Shown here: piece by piece, positions 32,942-42,545 of the stretch | How the letters are laid out: each line of letters opens with the position of its first letter | How positions within the stretch are numbered: position 1 is the stretch's first letter | Assembly: GCF_004337505.1 (NCBI RefSeq) | Contig: NZ_SJZI01000042.1 | Coordinates: forward strand, 655,347-719,346 | Source of the DNA: Flaviaestuariibacter flavus | GTDB taxonomy: Bacteria; Bacteroidota; Bacteroidia; Chitinophagales; Chitinophagaceae | DNA: 64,000 nucleotides | Direction of reading: 5' to 3' | Notes under the pieces: generated by a model | What the model saw: only the letters and a program-made list of their open reading frames with translations | Databases searched by the model: none | Told to the model about the DNA's origin: nothing | Program-made: the position numbers and the translations under genes

Positions 32942-35900
32942 TCAGCGGATCAGCGCCACGTTGCCTTCAAATTTGATAACGTCGCTGTTTTCGCAGAACA
33001 CTTCCAGTTGGTATATATACACATCCGGTGCCGCTTTTTGGCCTTTATAGGTGCCATCCCAGCCCACCGAAGGGTTGTTGACGTCAAAGTCGCGGCGTTC
33101 GAAAACCACCTCGCCCCATCGGTTGAAGATCCGCAGCGACTTCATCCGGGCGAGGCCGCTGCCTTGCACGAAGAAGATGTCATTGGCCCCGTCGCCGTTG
33201 GGTGTAAAGGTGTTGGGCACAAAAACCTTGGCACCCTGGCAAAGCACCAGCACCTGTACCTGTGCGCGGTTGGTACAACCGTTCGAGTCGGTGGCCGTCA
33301 CGGTGTACAGGGTGTTGTACTTGGGTGTTGCCGAAGGCTGCGGGCAGTCAGCGCAACTGAGGTCGGTGGCGGGCGTCCACGCATAGCCGGTAATGCCCGA
33401 CGAATAGGTGGCGTTGAGCACGGCCGGCACGCCTACGAACTTGGTAATGGTCGCCGGCAGTCCCACCACCGGAAGGTCGTGCACCACCAGGGTCTGGTAG
33501 GCGGTATCGCGGCAGCCACTGCTGTTGATGCCGGTTGCCACCAGCTGGTAGGTGCCGGTATCTTTGTAGCGCTGGGACGGCGGGTTCTGGAGGTTGGAAG
33601 TGTTGCCATTCGGAAACACCCAGCTCCACTGCACCTGCGAGGTGTCGGCGAAGCCGTAGGTGCCGCGGTAAGGCACGAGGCTGTTGCGGCAAACGCTGCT
33701 GTCGCCGTTGATGACGAGTTGCGGCGAAGCCACCACTTTCACGGGGCGTTTCACCAGGGTGTCGGTACAGCCCGTCTGCGTTTTTACCACCAGGGTCACA
33801 TCGTATTGGCCAGGCGCCGTGTAGTTGTGCGTCGGGTTGGGCACCGTGTAACGGCCGCCGTCGCCGAAATTCCAGTCGTAGCTTACAATCGGATCGTTCG
33901 ACGAGGTAGAGTCGGAGTTGGCCGTAATGAGGCCACGGTCGCAGAACTGCATCGTATCGAGCGTAAAGCGGGCATGGGCGCCGAGCAGGCTGATCGTACG
34001 GGTGCCGGTAAGTGAAATCGTACAGGCGCCGTTTATTTCGCGCATGATGATCCGCGGCACGAAATTCCCGTAGTCGACATACCGGTGCGCAAGGGCATTA
34101 ATGGTAGTGTCGATCACGTTGCCGTCGCCAAAGTCCCAGGTAAAGCGGGCATTCATCGGCGCCAGCGCGCTGAGGTTTACGATGAGCGGGGTGCAGCCGT
34201 TCACCGGGTCGTAGGTGAGCTGTGCCTCCGACTGGTCTTTCACCACCATATTCTTGGTTACCGAATCCTTGCAACCTCCGTAGAAATACACCAGCAGCTT
34301 CACCGGGTAGGTGCCGGGCGATGTGTAGAAGGTATAAGGATTCTCCTGGGTGGAGGTGCCGCGCCCGGGACCGAAGTCCCAGTTGAAATAAACCGCGTTG
34401 GTAGACTGGTTGCGGAACTGTGCCTGGTACGGCGTGCAATAGGTAATGAAGTTGTTGGCAGTGAAGTCGGCCGTCGGCACCACAATATGCACGAAGGAGT
34501 CGCGCCGCAGGGTGTCGCGGCAGCCCAGCACATCCTCCACCATGAGCGCCACGCTGTAGTAGCCCGTGTCCGCGAAGGTCACCAGGCCATTGTATTGCGT
34601 CGAAGTGCTGCCGTTTCCAAAGAGCCAGTTGCTGTTAAAAGGCAGCTCCGCCTTAGTCAGGTTGACATAGCTGATCTGGGCCCGCGGGCAGTGCTCGCGG
34701 TAGCCGACAAAATCGGGTTTCAGCGAGGACGTGCGTACCACGCCGCGGCGGGTGATGCTGTCCTTACAGCCGGCCGAGTCGGTCACCACCAGTTTCACAT
34801 CGTAATCGCCGGAGCTGTCGTAGCGGTGCGTGAAGGGGCCGGCAGTGTAGGCCATCGAGGTGCTGTCGCCGAAGTCCCAGGTCCAGCTGCGGATGCCGTT
34901 GCGGCCGTCCGTGGATGAAGAGTCGATAAAGGTGGCGGTGAGCCCGCGGCAGCCGCGGCCGTTCTCCACACTAAAGGCGGCCTTCGGCCCGTTGACCTTG
35001 ATGGCGCCAGGGCGCAGCATCTCGTAGCGGCAGCCGGAGGTATCATAAGCCACCAGCTTAACATCATAAGTGCCGGGGCGGGTGTAGATATGCGTCGCAG
35101 TACTGCCTTGGGTGGTGTCGGGCGCGGAACCGTCGCCGAAATGCCACTCGTATTTGCGGATGAGGCGGACGTCGGGCGCTACCGGCTGCATGGCGGCACG
35201 GAAGGGGCGGCAGCCGACGCTGTCGATCATCCGTACCGAAGGCGTGGCATCAAGCACGTTCACCACCTTGGTCAGGGAATACGAACAGGTGTCGCGCGAG
35301 GTGCGGAGCGTCACGGTAAAGGTGCCGAGTCGGGGGAAGAGGTGCGCCGGCGGGGTCTGCCCGGTATATGTAGTACCGTCACCGAAATCCCATACCCAGG
35401 TGGTAGCCCCCACCGAGCGGTCGCGGAAAATGATCTCACGCGGGTTGTTGCAGGAACGCTGGTACGTAAAGCGCGACACGGAAGGCTTGATCTCCACGTA
35501 GCGCGGACGCTCCAGCTGCGCCCGGCAGCCGTTGTTGATTGCGGTCAGGCGGATATTGAAATGGCCGGTATCTGCAAAAACGTGCACGGGGTCGACCTCC
35601 GACGAGGTGGTGCCGTCGCCGAAAGACCACTGGTAGTCGGTGGCGCCGGTAGACAGGTTGGTAAACGAAATACCCGGGTCGGCGCAACCCGAAAGCGGGT
35701 TGGCAACAAAGTCGGGAAAGGGGCGCGTGCCCACCTTCACCGCTTCGTTCAGGGTCTTCGTTTCGGTGCAGCCTTCGCTGGTGGTAATGGTAAGCGTCAC
35801 ATTATAAGTGCCCTGCTGCGGGTAGATATGTGAAGTGCTGTCGGCGCCCGACGTGGGCGATCCGTCGCCGAAATTCCAGAGCCAGGAGGTGACGGTGCCG

Positions 35901-37285
35901 GAGGTAATAACATTGGCTTTGAAGGAAACCGTATCCGGAACGCAGCCGCCCTGCGGCAGTCCCACAAACTGGATATCGGGACGGCGCACCTTAATGAGGC
36001 TTACCCGCTGCAGGGTGTCGGTGCAGCCGCTGGTGTCGGCTACGATGAGCGAGGGGCTGAAGTCGCCGAGGCTGGTATAGGTATGGCTGGTCGTCTGTCC
36101 CGAACCCGTGGTGCCGTCGCCGAAGAGCCAGGTGAAGCCCGTTGCGCCGGGCGAGTTGGCCGTAAACGTAGTTGTCAGGTTGGGCTGGCAGCGCGCTGAG
36201 TCGGACACGCTGAAGTTGGCCACGGCAACCGGGTTGATCGTAAAGGTTTTTTCCGAAGAGTCGATGCAGGTGCTGTAGGTGTTCACCAGCTTCACGGTAT
36301 ACGTGCCGGGAGCGGGGAAGGAGGTGGCGGTGTTCGGCAGCGAGTCGGTAAATCCGGTGGAGAAGGTCCAGCGCGAACTTACAGGGCGGGGATTGGAATT
36401 ATTAACGAAACGGACGGTTTCCTTTGGGCAGATATGCGCCGGCAGGGTGATGTCGGTGTTCACGAGGCCGATCGGGACCGCGGCTGCGAAGGTGTCGCTG
36501 CAGCCGAGCGAGGACGATACGCGGAGCACCACGTTATAATTGCCGTTGACCGGGTAGGTGACATTGGGCGACGTGGCGGTCGAGCCCGTGCCATTGCCGA
36601 AGTCCCAGCTGTAGCTGAGCGTGCCCGGTCCGGAAGACGTATTGGTGAAGGAAACCGTGGCCGGTGCGCGGCATACGCCCGGGTCGGTAAATGTAAACTT
36701 GGGCGTGACACCGGGGTTGACGTTGATGAAGTTGGGCTGCGATGCGAGGGTGCGGCAGCCGGCGCTGTTGGTAATGGTGAGTGTGACGGTGAAGGAGCCG
36801 GCCTGGCGGAATGCGTGCGTCGGGTTTTGCAGCGTCGAAGTCTGGTTGTCGCCGAAGTCCCAGAGCCAGCCGGTGATGGTGGTACCCGCGGGCGTGCTGC
36901 TCTGGTCGGTAAACTGGATGAGGGCGGGCGTACATCCCGTGTTGGTGTTGGATGTGAAGCTCACCGTCGGCTGGTCGAGTACGCTCACGTAGGCGGTTTT
37001 GGTAACGGTGCTGGTGTTGGCGCCGTTGTTACTGGTTACCGTAAGCTTAACGGTGTAGGTGCCGTTGCTGAAGAAGGTGGCCGAAGGGTTTTGCAGCGTA
37101 GAGGTGGCGCCGTTGCCGAAATCCCAATGCCACGCGGTGGCGCCACCGGTGGACAAATCGCGGAAGTTAACCACCACGGGCGAGCAGCCCTGCTGGATGT
37201 CGGACGTAAAATCAGCCTGCAGCTGCCCCTGCGCCATGCCGGCGCACAGGACAAGGAGGAGCGTTATGAGGAAACGGTTGTTCAA
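32942..37285 (-). CDS. giant PKD-repeat adhesin, gliding-type C-terminus
   Basis: 1447 residues. Signal peptide (NRFLITLLLVLCAGMAQGQ), then about 15 PKD-type repeats in tandem, each ~75-90 residues and marked by a WxFGDG-like core (WHWDFGNG, WLWDFGDN, YQWSFGDG, WTWDFGDS, YDWNFGDG), a non-PKD domain with CADCPQPSATP, and a CHU_C domain (FVPNTFTPNGDGANDIF, IFNRWGEVVFE, GWDGTYKG, VIKFEGNVALIR). It should be exported by T9SS and extend from the surface as a long rod. The repeats differ enough that recent duplication is not evident. It forms an operon with the PorP gene. Confidence 0.93.
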   Translation of the reverse strand: MNNRFLITLLLVLCAGMAQGQLQADFTSDIQQGCSPVVVNFRDLSTGGATAWHWDFGNGATSTLQNPSATFFSNGTYTVKLTVTSNNGANTSTVTKTAYVSVLDQPTVSFTSNTNTGCTPALIQFTDQSSTPAGTTITGWLWDFGDNQTSTLQNPTHAFRQAGSFTVTLTITNSAGCRTLASQPNFINVNPGVTPKFTFTDPGVCRAPATVSFTNTSSGPGTLSYSWDFGNGTGSTATSPNVTYPVNGNYNVVLRVSSSLGCSDTFAAAVPIGLVNTDITLPAHICPKETVRFVNNSNPRPVSSRWTFSTGFTDSLPNTATSFPAPGTYTVKLVNTYSTCIDSSEKTFTINPVAVANFSVSDSARCQPNLTTTFTANSPGATGFTWLFGDGTTGSGQTTSHTYTSLGDFSPSLIVADTSGCTDTLQRVSLIKVRRPDIQFVGLPQGGCVPDTVSFKANVITSGTVTSWLWNFGDGSPTSGADSTSHIYPQQGTYNVTLTITTSEGCTETKTLNEAVKVGTRPFPDFVANPLSGCADPGISFTNLSTGATDYQWSFGDGTTSSEVDPVHVFADTGHFNIRLTAINNGCRAQLERPRYVEIKPSVSRFTYQRSCNNPREIIFRDRSVGATTWVWDFGDGTTYTGQTPPAHLFPRLGTFTVTLRTSRDTCSYSLTKVVNVLDATPSVRMIDSVGCRPFRAAMQPVAPDVRLIRKYEWHFGDGSAPDTTQGSTATHIYTRPGTYDVKLVAYDTSGCRYEMLRPGAIKVNGPKAAFSVENGRGCRGLTATFIDSSSTDGRNGIRSWTWDFGDSTSMAYTAGPFTHRYDSSGDYDVKLVVTDSAGCKDSITRRGVVRTSSLKPDFVGYREHCPRAQISYVNLTKAELPFNSNWLFGNGSTSTQYNGLVTFADTGYYSVALMVEDVLGCRDTLRRDSFVHIVVPTADFTANNFITYCTPYQAQFRNQSTNAVYFNWDFGPGRGTSTQENPYTFYTSPGTYPVKLLVYFYGGCKDSVTKNMVVKDQSEAQLTYDPVNGCTPLIVNLSALAPMNARFTWDFGDGNVIDTTINALAHRYVDYGNFVPRIIMREINGACTISLTGTRTISLLGAHARFTLDTMQFCDRGLITANSDSTSSNDPIVSYDWNFGDGGRYTVPNPTHNYTAPGQYDVTLVVKTQTGCTDTLVKRPVKVVASPQLVINGDSSVCRNSLVPYRGTYGFADTSQVQWSWVFPNGNTSNLQNPPSQRYKDTGTYQLVATGINSSGCRDTAYQTLVVHDLPVVGLPATITKFVGVPAVLNATYSSGITGYAWTPATDLSCADCPQPSATPKYNTLYTVTATDSNGCTNRAQVQVLVLCQGAKVFVPNTFTPNGDGANDIFFVQGSGLARMKSLRIFNRWGEVVFERRDFDVNNPSVGWDGTYKGQKAAPDVYIYQLEVFCENSDVIKFEGNVALIR

Positions 37286-37354
37286 GGTCGTAGGGTTTAG
37301 GGTTTATCCTGCTCAAACAGGACAACCGCGGAACGGCTTGCAAAAACGGAGCCG

Positions 37355-37780
37355 CTAGGGCTTGATCATGTGGAGGCGACGGGTTTCCCCGTTCACGGTC
37401 ATCTCTGCCTTCACGAAGTCGGCACCGGAGTCGGTGACGCGAAAGGTGCCGTTAAGCAGCGAAAGCGGCTCGGAGGAGGTAGGGAAGCCTGAAGTAATGG
37501 TGCGGGCATTTAGGTCATATACAAAAGTGCCGCTCATCACCATTGTATTGCCCTGGTAAGCATCCACGGTCTGGTTGGTGTTGAACTGGAAAAGGTAGTT
37601 GTTGAAAAGGGGGAGTTGGTCCGTCGTACCGGTGGAAAAAGCCACCATTTTCCAGCGGCCATTGGTAACGACGTCGACGGCCGCTTGTTCCTGGGCGTCA
37701 TTAATTTTCTCAACGATCTTTTTGCAGCTGCCCAGAAAAGGCAGCAATGCAATTAGCAGGTAGAAGATTTGGCGGTTCAT
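37355..37780 (-). CDS. lipoprotein, lipocalin-like
   Basis: 141 residues with a lipoprotein signal (IALLPFLGSC, acylated Cys at residue 19). The mature part is a single beta-rich domain (RWKMVAFSTG, LFQFNTNQTVDAYQGN, GTFVYDLNARTITSGF, GTFRVTDSG) that fits the small lipocalin-like domains common in Bacteroidota lipoproteins. Ligand unknown. It lies 8 bp after the M32 carboxypeptidase gene, so the two are probably co-transcribed. Confidence 0.8.
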   Translation of the reverse strand: MNRQIFYLLIALLPFLGSCKKIVEKINDAQEQAAVDVVTNGRWKMVAFSTGTTDQLPLFNNYLFQFNTNQTVDAYQGNTMVMSGTFVYDLNARTITSGFPTSSEPLSLLNGTFRVTDSGADFVKAEMTVNGETRRLHMIKP

Positions 37781-37788
37781 AGATTCGA

Positions 37789-39279
37789 TCAGGCACTTTG
37801 GTCCAGGCCGTACTTCGCCCGGATATACCTGATGAAATAATCACTACTCAACGATTGTGCCGATATCCGCCGGCAAAGCTCGTCGCTCGTAAAACGGCGC
37901 CCGTGCGCATGTACATTTTCCCGTAGCCAGGCCAGCAGCGGGCCCGTTTCGCCGTGGGCGATATTTTCTTCAAGACCCGGCAGGGCGGCTTCGGCTACGG
38001 AAAAAAACTGGGCGGCATAGAGCGATCCGAGGCTGTAGGTGGGGAAATAACCAAATGATCCATGGCTCCAGTGCACGTCCTGGAGCGCCCCCTGCTTGTC
38101 GTCGGGCGGGGTGATACCGAGCCATTTTTCGTATTGCTCCTTCCAGAAGCCCGGGATGTCGCGCACCGAGAGCCGCCCTTCCAGCAAGGATTTTTCGAGC
38201 TCGTAGCGGATGAACACGTGGAAGTGGTAGGTCACCTCGTCGGCCTCGGTACGGATCAGCGAAGGCGCCACCTTGTTGACCGCGCGGAAAAGAACTTCCG
38301 CGTCTGCATGCCCGAGCTGGTCGGGGAAATAGCGCTGCAATTGCGGCAATACGAACCGGCAGAAGGCGCGGCTGCGGCCCACGTTGTTTTCCCAGAGGCG
38401 GCTTTGCGATTCGTGGATGGAGAGCGAGGCGGCCTCGCCGAGGGGCAGGCCGTACTGGTCGGCGGGAAGACCCTGCTCATAAAGGGCATGGCCCACCTCG
38501 TGGATGGTGCTCCAGCCCATATTACCCAGGTCGCCTTCGTCGATACGGGTGGTGATGCGCACGTCCTGGGCAGAGAAAGACGTGGTAAACGGGTGCTCCG
38601 ATCGGTCTTGCCGCCCCGCGGCCTCGTCGAAACCGAGGTCGTGTATCAGTTCCAGTCCCCATTGCCATTGCGCGTCGGCCGCAAAATGCTGCTTCAGGAT
38701 GCGGTCATCGCCCGGGTCTTTTGCAAGGATCTCGCTGAGCAGGCCCTTGAGACGGGGGAGGAGCTCGCCGAACACCACATCGAGCTGTGCTACGGTAGCC
38801 CCTTTTTCATATTCGTTCAGGAGGGCATCGTAGGGGTGGGCAAAGTCGCCGAGAATGGAGGCCTCTTCTTTTTTGAGCTCCACCAGCGCGGCGAGGTCCT
38901 TTTCAAAAACGCGGAAATCATTTTGCCGGCGTGCTTCGATCCAGCTGTGAAAGCTGCGGTTGCTGGCCTCGCAGAGGCGGCGCACCAGGGAGGCGCTGTA
39001 GCGCCTGCTTTTGGTGTAGTCTTCGAGCGTGAGCTCCACATTGCGACGGGCCGTGTCGGAAAGGGTGGCGTCGGCCAGCAGCTCCCGGAGGAGCTGCCCC
39101 ATATCGTCGGCGGTAAAAGCTTCATGCGCCATTTCTGAGAGCGAGCTCAGTTGCTGCCCGCGGTAGTGCGCGCCTTTCGGGGGCAGGTAGGTTTCCTGGT
39201 CCCACTGCAGCACGGCCGCGGCGTAGCGGATATCGGCAATGCGTTGCATGCGGCGCACGTATTCGTCATATGTAGGCAT
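37789..39279 (-). CDS. M32-family carboxypeptidase (Taq type)
   Basis: 496 residues, the normal length. A zinc metallocarboxypeptidase of mainly helical fold. The zinc motif is HEVGH in STIHEVGHALYEQG, and the third ligand Glu is in IHESQSRLWEN. It removes C-terminal residues from peptides in the cytoplasm; members have broad specificity except proline. Upstream is the gene-free ~1 kb region. Confidence 0.95.
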   Translation of the reverse strand: MPTYDEYVRRMQRIADIRYAAAVLQWDQETYLPPKGAHYRGQQLSSLSEMAHEAFTADDMGQLLRELLADATLSDTARRNVELTLEDYTKSRRYSASLVRRLCEASNRSFHSWIEARRQNDFRVFEKDLAALVELKKEEASILGDFAHPYDALLNEYEKGATVAQLDVVFGELLPRLKGLLSEILAKDPGDDRILKQHFAADAQWQWGLELIHDLGFDEAAGRQDRSEHPFTTSFSAQDVRITTRIDEGDLGNMGWSTIHEVGHALYEQGLPADQYGLPLGEAASLSIHESQSRLWENNVGRSRAFCRFVLPQLQRYFPDQLGHADAEVLFRAVNKVAPSLIRTEADEVTYHFHVFIRYELEKSLLEGRLSVRDIPGFWKEQYEKWLGITPPDDKQGALQDVHWSHGSFGYFPTYSLGSLYAAQFFSVAEAALPGLEENIAHGETGPLLAWLRENVHAHGRRFTSDELCRRISAQSLSSDYFIRYIRAKYGLDQSA

Positions 39280-40263
39280 AGGCTCGGTTTAACTGATCGC
39301 CCCGGATTTCAGGGTGCTGCAAAGATGCCGACCGGACAGTTCACCGGGCCCGGCAATTCCTTCTTTTCAATTGGGGTTTCTCTTATACAATTCTATACCC
39401 CATTTATGGTATCGGCGTTGTAGCGCCGGGCTGCAGGGAGGCACCCCGGGGGGCTGCGGAATAATTTTCCGACGCGGGCAAAATGGGCAGGAAAGCAAAG
39501 GGCTTATCGTCAGCAGGTTATAATTTCCGTTTTTGCGGTATGGAGCTGAACCGTATTTATACGGTAATACGGGCCCTAAGTTTGTGATAATATAATTGAA
39601 CCTGATAGAGCCGCGTTGCCCCGGGGTGCGCCTGTTTCTCGACCGTTTGCTTCTATCCCGGAAAGTTCCCTGCCCCTATACTCTCTCGTGTACAATTGCA
39701 GCATCGTTATCCTGTAGCCGGGAGCCGTCTTCGCGGGCAGCACCAGGGCAACGGATGCGGGGCTGCTTTGTCCGCGTAGTTGATACCCGTTGCTAACCTA
39801 AAAACACCACGATGCGGAATCGCTGCATTCTGGCACTTCAGTACCTCTCATGTGCGGGTGCCCGACTTTACCTCTTCGCCGACTGCTCCCCGCCGCCCGG
39901 CGCGTGTATATCCTGAGTTCAACCTTCCTCCGGCATGACTTGCTTTCTGCAGCTGCAGTTAAGGGCTACGACTCTTGCTGCTGCGGCTATGCGTCGCCGT
40001 GATCCGCCGGCTTAAAGCGCTGTTTGCGAAAAATCAAACCGGTAGCTGTCGCCAGCGATGCCGGTTCCGAAGCGGGCAGGTACGCATAATAACGACGAAC
40101 CTGAACAGGAGCCTGAATTTCTATTGCCGTATCGACTTACTACCGGTAAGAAAGCGATCTGCGGCAGGCTGCTGCAAAGGGATTGATAGGTTGGTACCGT
40201 TGTTCAAAACGAGCCGCTCATTCCTGGGTGGCTCCTTTTTTATTTCCATGCCGCCGGGCCGTG
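39280..40263. other. gene-free ~980-bp region, function unknown
   Basis: No frame here has a start, length and codon bias like the neighbours. It holds a short palindrome near 39550 (CCGTATTTATACGG), an AT-rich box (GTGATAATATAATTG, ~39583), a 7-bp inverted pair GCAACGG (39748) / CCGTTGC (39787), and a plus-strand terminator-like hairpin at the far end. I found no match to rnpB, tmRNA, 6S or a riboswitch by eye. It may code a non-coding RNA or be a decayed gene. Confidence 0.5.
40212..40242 (+). terminator. possible terminator at end of gene-free region
   Basis: A weak stem, GAGCC / GGCTC, followed by CTTTTTTA on the plus strand. No plus-strand protein gene ends here. Confidence 0.4.
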
Positions 40264-41232
40264 TCAGATCTTCTTCAGCGGCTTGCGCTTGATCATGCCG
40301 CCGTGCGCGTCTTTTACGGCGTGCATCACCATAAAGGCATTGCGGTCGATCGCATTTACTTCCTGCTTGAGGCGATTAAGCTCAAGCCGGGTGACAACAG
40401 TGAAAATAATATCGGTGGTGTTGGCCTGTTCGCCGCTTCTGCCCACGCCGCGTTTCCCTTGGTAAATAGTCAGCCCGCGCCCAAGGTCGTTCTGGATCAT
40501 GGTGGAGATCTGCCGGCTTTTTACCGAGATGATGGTGACACCGGTGAATTCATCGATGCCTTCGAGTATGAAGTCGACGGTTTTAGACGCCGCCAGGTAG
40601 GTGAGGATCGAATAGAGCGCCGTCTCCACCGAAAGCAGCCAGGCCGCCACGGAAAAGATGATGATGTTGAATACGAGGATAAAGTCGCCCACCGAAAGGT
40701 TGCTGCGCCGGTTGAGGTGAATGGCGAGGATCTCGGTGCCGTCGATGACGCTCCCGCCGCGGATGCTGAGGCCGATGCCGGCGCCGAGGAAGAAGCCGCC
40801 GAACACCGCCACCAGGATCTTGTCGTTGGTGACCACGGGATAGGGAATAACCTGCACCGCGATGGCCAGCAGCGCGATGGCGCCGAAGCTGCGGAGCGTA
40901 AATCCACGGCCGATCTGCTGGAAGCCCAGGAGGAGGAAGGGCAGGTTGATGGCTATGATCAGCAGGGGCAGCGGGAAGCCGGTGGCCCGCGTGGTCAGCA
41001 GCGAAATGCCGGTGACGCCGCCGTCGATGAAGCCGTTATGGAGCAAAAAGCCTTTGAGCCCGAAGCCCGCCGACAGCACACCGAGCAGCACCTGGAAGGC
41101 ATCGGTGACGCCGCTGCGCCAGCGCCGTGCCCGCTTGCGCCGTGCGCGGGCACGCTGCACCGCCGCGATGCTGCGGCTGTTGTCCTGCTGCAACATGGTG
41201 TTGAAAATGGTGTACAGATGAGGGCCAGCCAT
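40264..41232 (-). CDS. YitT-family membrane protein (DUF161/DUF2179)
   Basis: 322 residues. A basic N-terminus (RARARRKRARR) leads into five or six membrane helices (~45-210: GVLSAGFGLKGFLL, FPLPLLIIAINLPFLLLGF, AVFGGFFLGAGIGLSIRGG, FILVFNIIIFSVAAWLL). A cytoplasmic C-terminal DUF2179 domain follows (GVTIISVKSRQISTMIQNDLGRG). The family GG-S-DG-E motif (RGGSVIDGTEILA) is present. The transported substrate is not known for most members. A second ATG 12 codons downstream (MLQQDN) is an alternative start. Confidence 0.85.
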   Translation of the reverse strand: MAGPHLYTIFNTMLQQDNSRSIAAVQRARARRKRARRWRSGVTDAFQVLLGVLSAGFGLKGFLLHNGFIDGGVTGISLLTTRATGFPLPLLIIAINLPFLLLGFQQIGRGFTLRSFGAIALLAIAVQVIPYPVVTNDKILVAVFGGFFLGAGIGLSIRGGSVIDGTEILAIHLNRRSNLSVGDFILVFNIIIFSVAAWLLSVETALYSILTYLAASKTVDFILEGIDEFTGVTIISVKSRQISTMIQNDLGRGLTIYQGKRGVGRSGEQANTTDIIFTVVTRLELNRLKQEVNAIDRNAFMVMHAVKDAHGGMIKRKPLKKI

Positions 41233-41338
41233 GGACTTAAAGGTATAAAGGTCGTGCCGGAAGCAGCGAAAAGATGCTGCCGCGGGTCTTTTGATCAGCG
41301 AGCCTTTTGCTTTTTTTGTAGTAAACCAAACTGCTGTG

Positions 41339-41696
41339 ATGAAGATTCCTGTCGTTATACTCCTGTTCTTATCCACTTACTTGTCTGCGTCTGCCCAGAA
41401 GCTCGAGTTACGCCTCGGCGCGCAGGGCAACCTGATGTCTTTCCGTGGTCCGGGAACAGGGCCGTCCAGGATGCAGAGGGGCACATTATGAAGCCGGTGA
41501 CTCACGCGTATAAATCCGTTTTACCGATCAGGGCTTTCTTCTGCGGACGCGGGCGGGCTTTGGCCGGCTCGCGTTCGCGGCAAGCTATGCCGGTGGCCTC
41601 AAGGCATTCGATGAGGTCAGGTATGCTCCGGCCGGACGGAACGGCCCGGTGTATACCCGACTCGTTTCCGTCACCCTTTCCTTCCGGATAGTTTGA
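41339..41696 (+). pseudogene. decayed beta-barrel protein gene, related to next gene
   Basis: The first 37 codons are an intact signal peptide and first strand (MKIPVVILLFLSTYLSASAQ, then KLELRLGAQGNLMSFRG), closely similar in layout to the start of the following gene. The frame then stops at 41491. A second frame continues (AVQDAEGHIMKPVTHAYKS) and a third (FTDQGFLLRTRAGFGRLAFA ... YTRLVSVTLSFRIV) carries a typical outer membrane C-terminus. Two frameshifts and a loss of about half the length are needed to explain this. Confidence 0.75.
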
Positions 41697-41778
41697 CATT
41701 AGGGAAGTCCGCCGGCAATGCCCCGGCATTTACAAAGTAGTTCGATTGCTTATTTTCAAACCACATAAAACTGCCGTT

Positions 41779-42486
41779 ATGCGTTTTCTCCTGTTTTCCT
41801 GCCTCCTGTTGCCCGCGGTTGCGCTCCAGGCACAAAAGACCGAGCTGCGCCTGGCGCTTAACTCGGGCGTTTTTCGCTATACCGGCAATGGTGTTGAAAA
41901 TACTTCATCCATCAATTACGGCACCCAGGAAGGTCAGGGATATACCAATGATGTTTATGGCAGCCACGGCGCGCTAGGTTATGGGGCCTCCCTCGACCTG
42001 CAGCGTGTTACCCGCTATGGCCTGTTGCTGGGTCTCCGGGCTGGCCCGGAAGTGCTGCGCAGCCGTCAGCAGATCAGCGAGGTCTCGGTGTGGGATGGCT
42101 ATAACAACAAGCAGGTAAGTGCCAATGGCAGCACCCATTTCAGCCAGTCGTATATCGGTATTTCACCCTTTCTGGGCTGGCGCGCCCCGGCAGGTCCTGT
42201 TTCGCTTGATGCCACTGTGGGACTGGAGTTTGGTATCCCGCTATCGGCCTGGGAAAGCGGCTCGGCGCTGGGTGCCGACGGGCAACGGTATACTGTTGCG
42301 CGCTACCGCCGCTACCACGGGCTGGCCGATGGCCGGTACCGTTTCCAGCTCGGGGCCAACTACCGCCGCTATGGCGCCTACCTGGGCTATTCCGCCGGGC
42401 AGATCGATATGCGCAGCGTCATGATCGGCGGGTCATCGGAAGCCTATAGCCGCTACCTCCGCTTTGGCCTCTCGCGCCGTTTCTAG
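41779..42486 (+). CDS. outer membrane beta-barrel protein
   Basis: 235 residues. A signal peptide ends at ALQAQ, followed by regularly alternating strands (TELRLALNSGVFRYTG, ALGYGASLDLQRVTRYGLLLG, VSLDATVGLEFGIPLS, RYRFQLGANYRRYGAYLGY) and a final aromatic end (YLRFGLSRRF) that fits the BAM recognition signal. Probably an 8-10-strand barrel of unknown role. The decayed gene just upstream looks like its paralogue. Confidence 0.75.
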   Translation: MRFLLFSCLLLPAVALQAQKTELRLALNSGVFRYTGNGVENTSSINYGTQEGQGYTNDVYGSHGALGYGASLDLQRVTRYGLLLGLRAGPEVLRSRQQISEVSVWDGYNNKQVSANGSTHFSQSYIGISPFLGWRAPAGPVSLDATVGLEFGIPLSAWESGSALGADGQRYTVARYRRYHGLADGRYRFQLGANYRRYGAYLGYSAGQIDMRSVMIGGSSEAYSRYLRFGLSRRF

Positions 42487-42545
42487 CGCTCCCTTCGTTA
42501 TTCATTATTCGCTATTCGCTAATCGATATTCTTTAGCTTGCCGCC

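Noticed and set aside
33008..34918. Antisense frames within the giant adhesin
   Set aside because: They mirror the PKD repeats on the other strand and have no features of their own.
37286..37354. Telomere-like AGGGTTT words upstream of the giant adhesin as a special element
   Set aside because: Only two short copies; too little to support more than chance.
39600..40242. rnpB, tmRNA or riboswitch in the gene-free region
   Set aside because: I could not find the conserved cores of RNase P RNA, tmRNA or common riboswitches; the region is reported as unexplained instead.
41339..41491. Short intact secreted peptide instead of a pseudogene
   Set aside because: The following frames carry the missing barrel strands and C-terminus, which a peptide gene would not explain.
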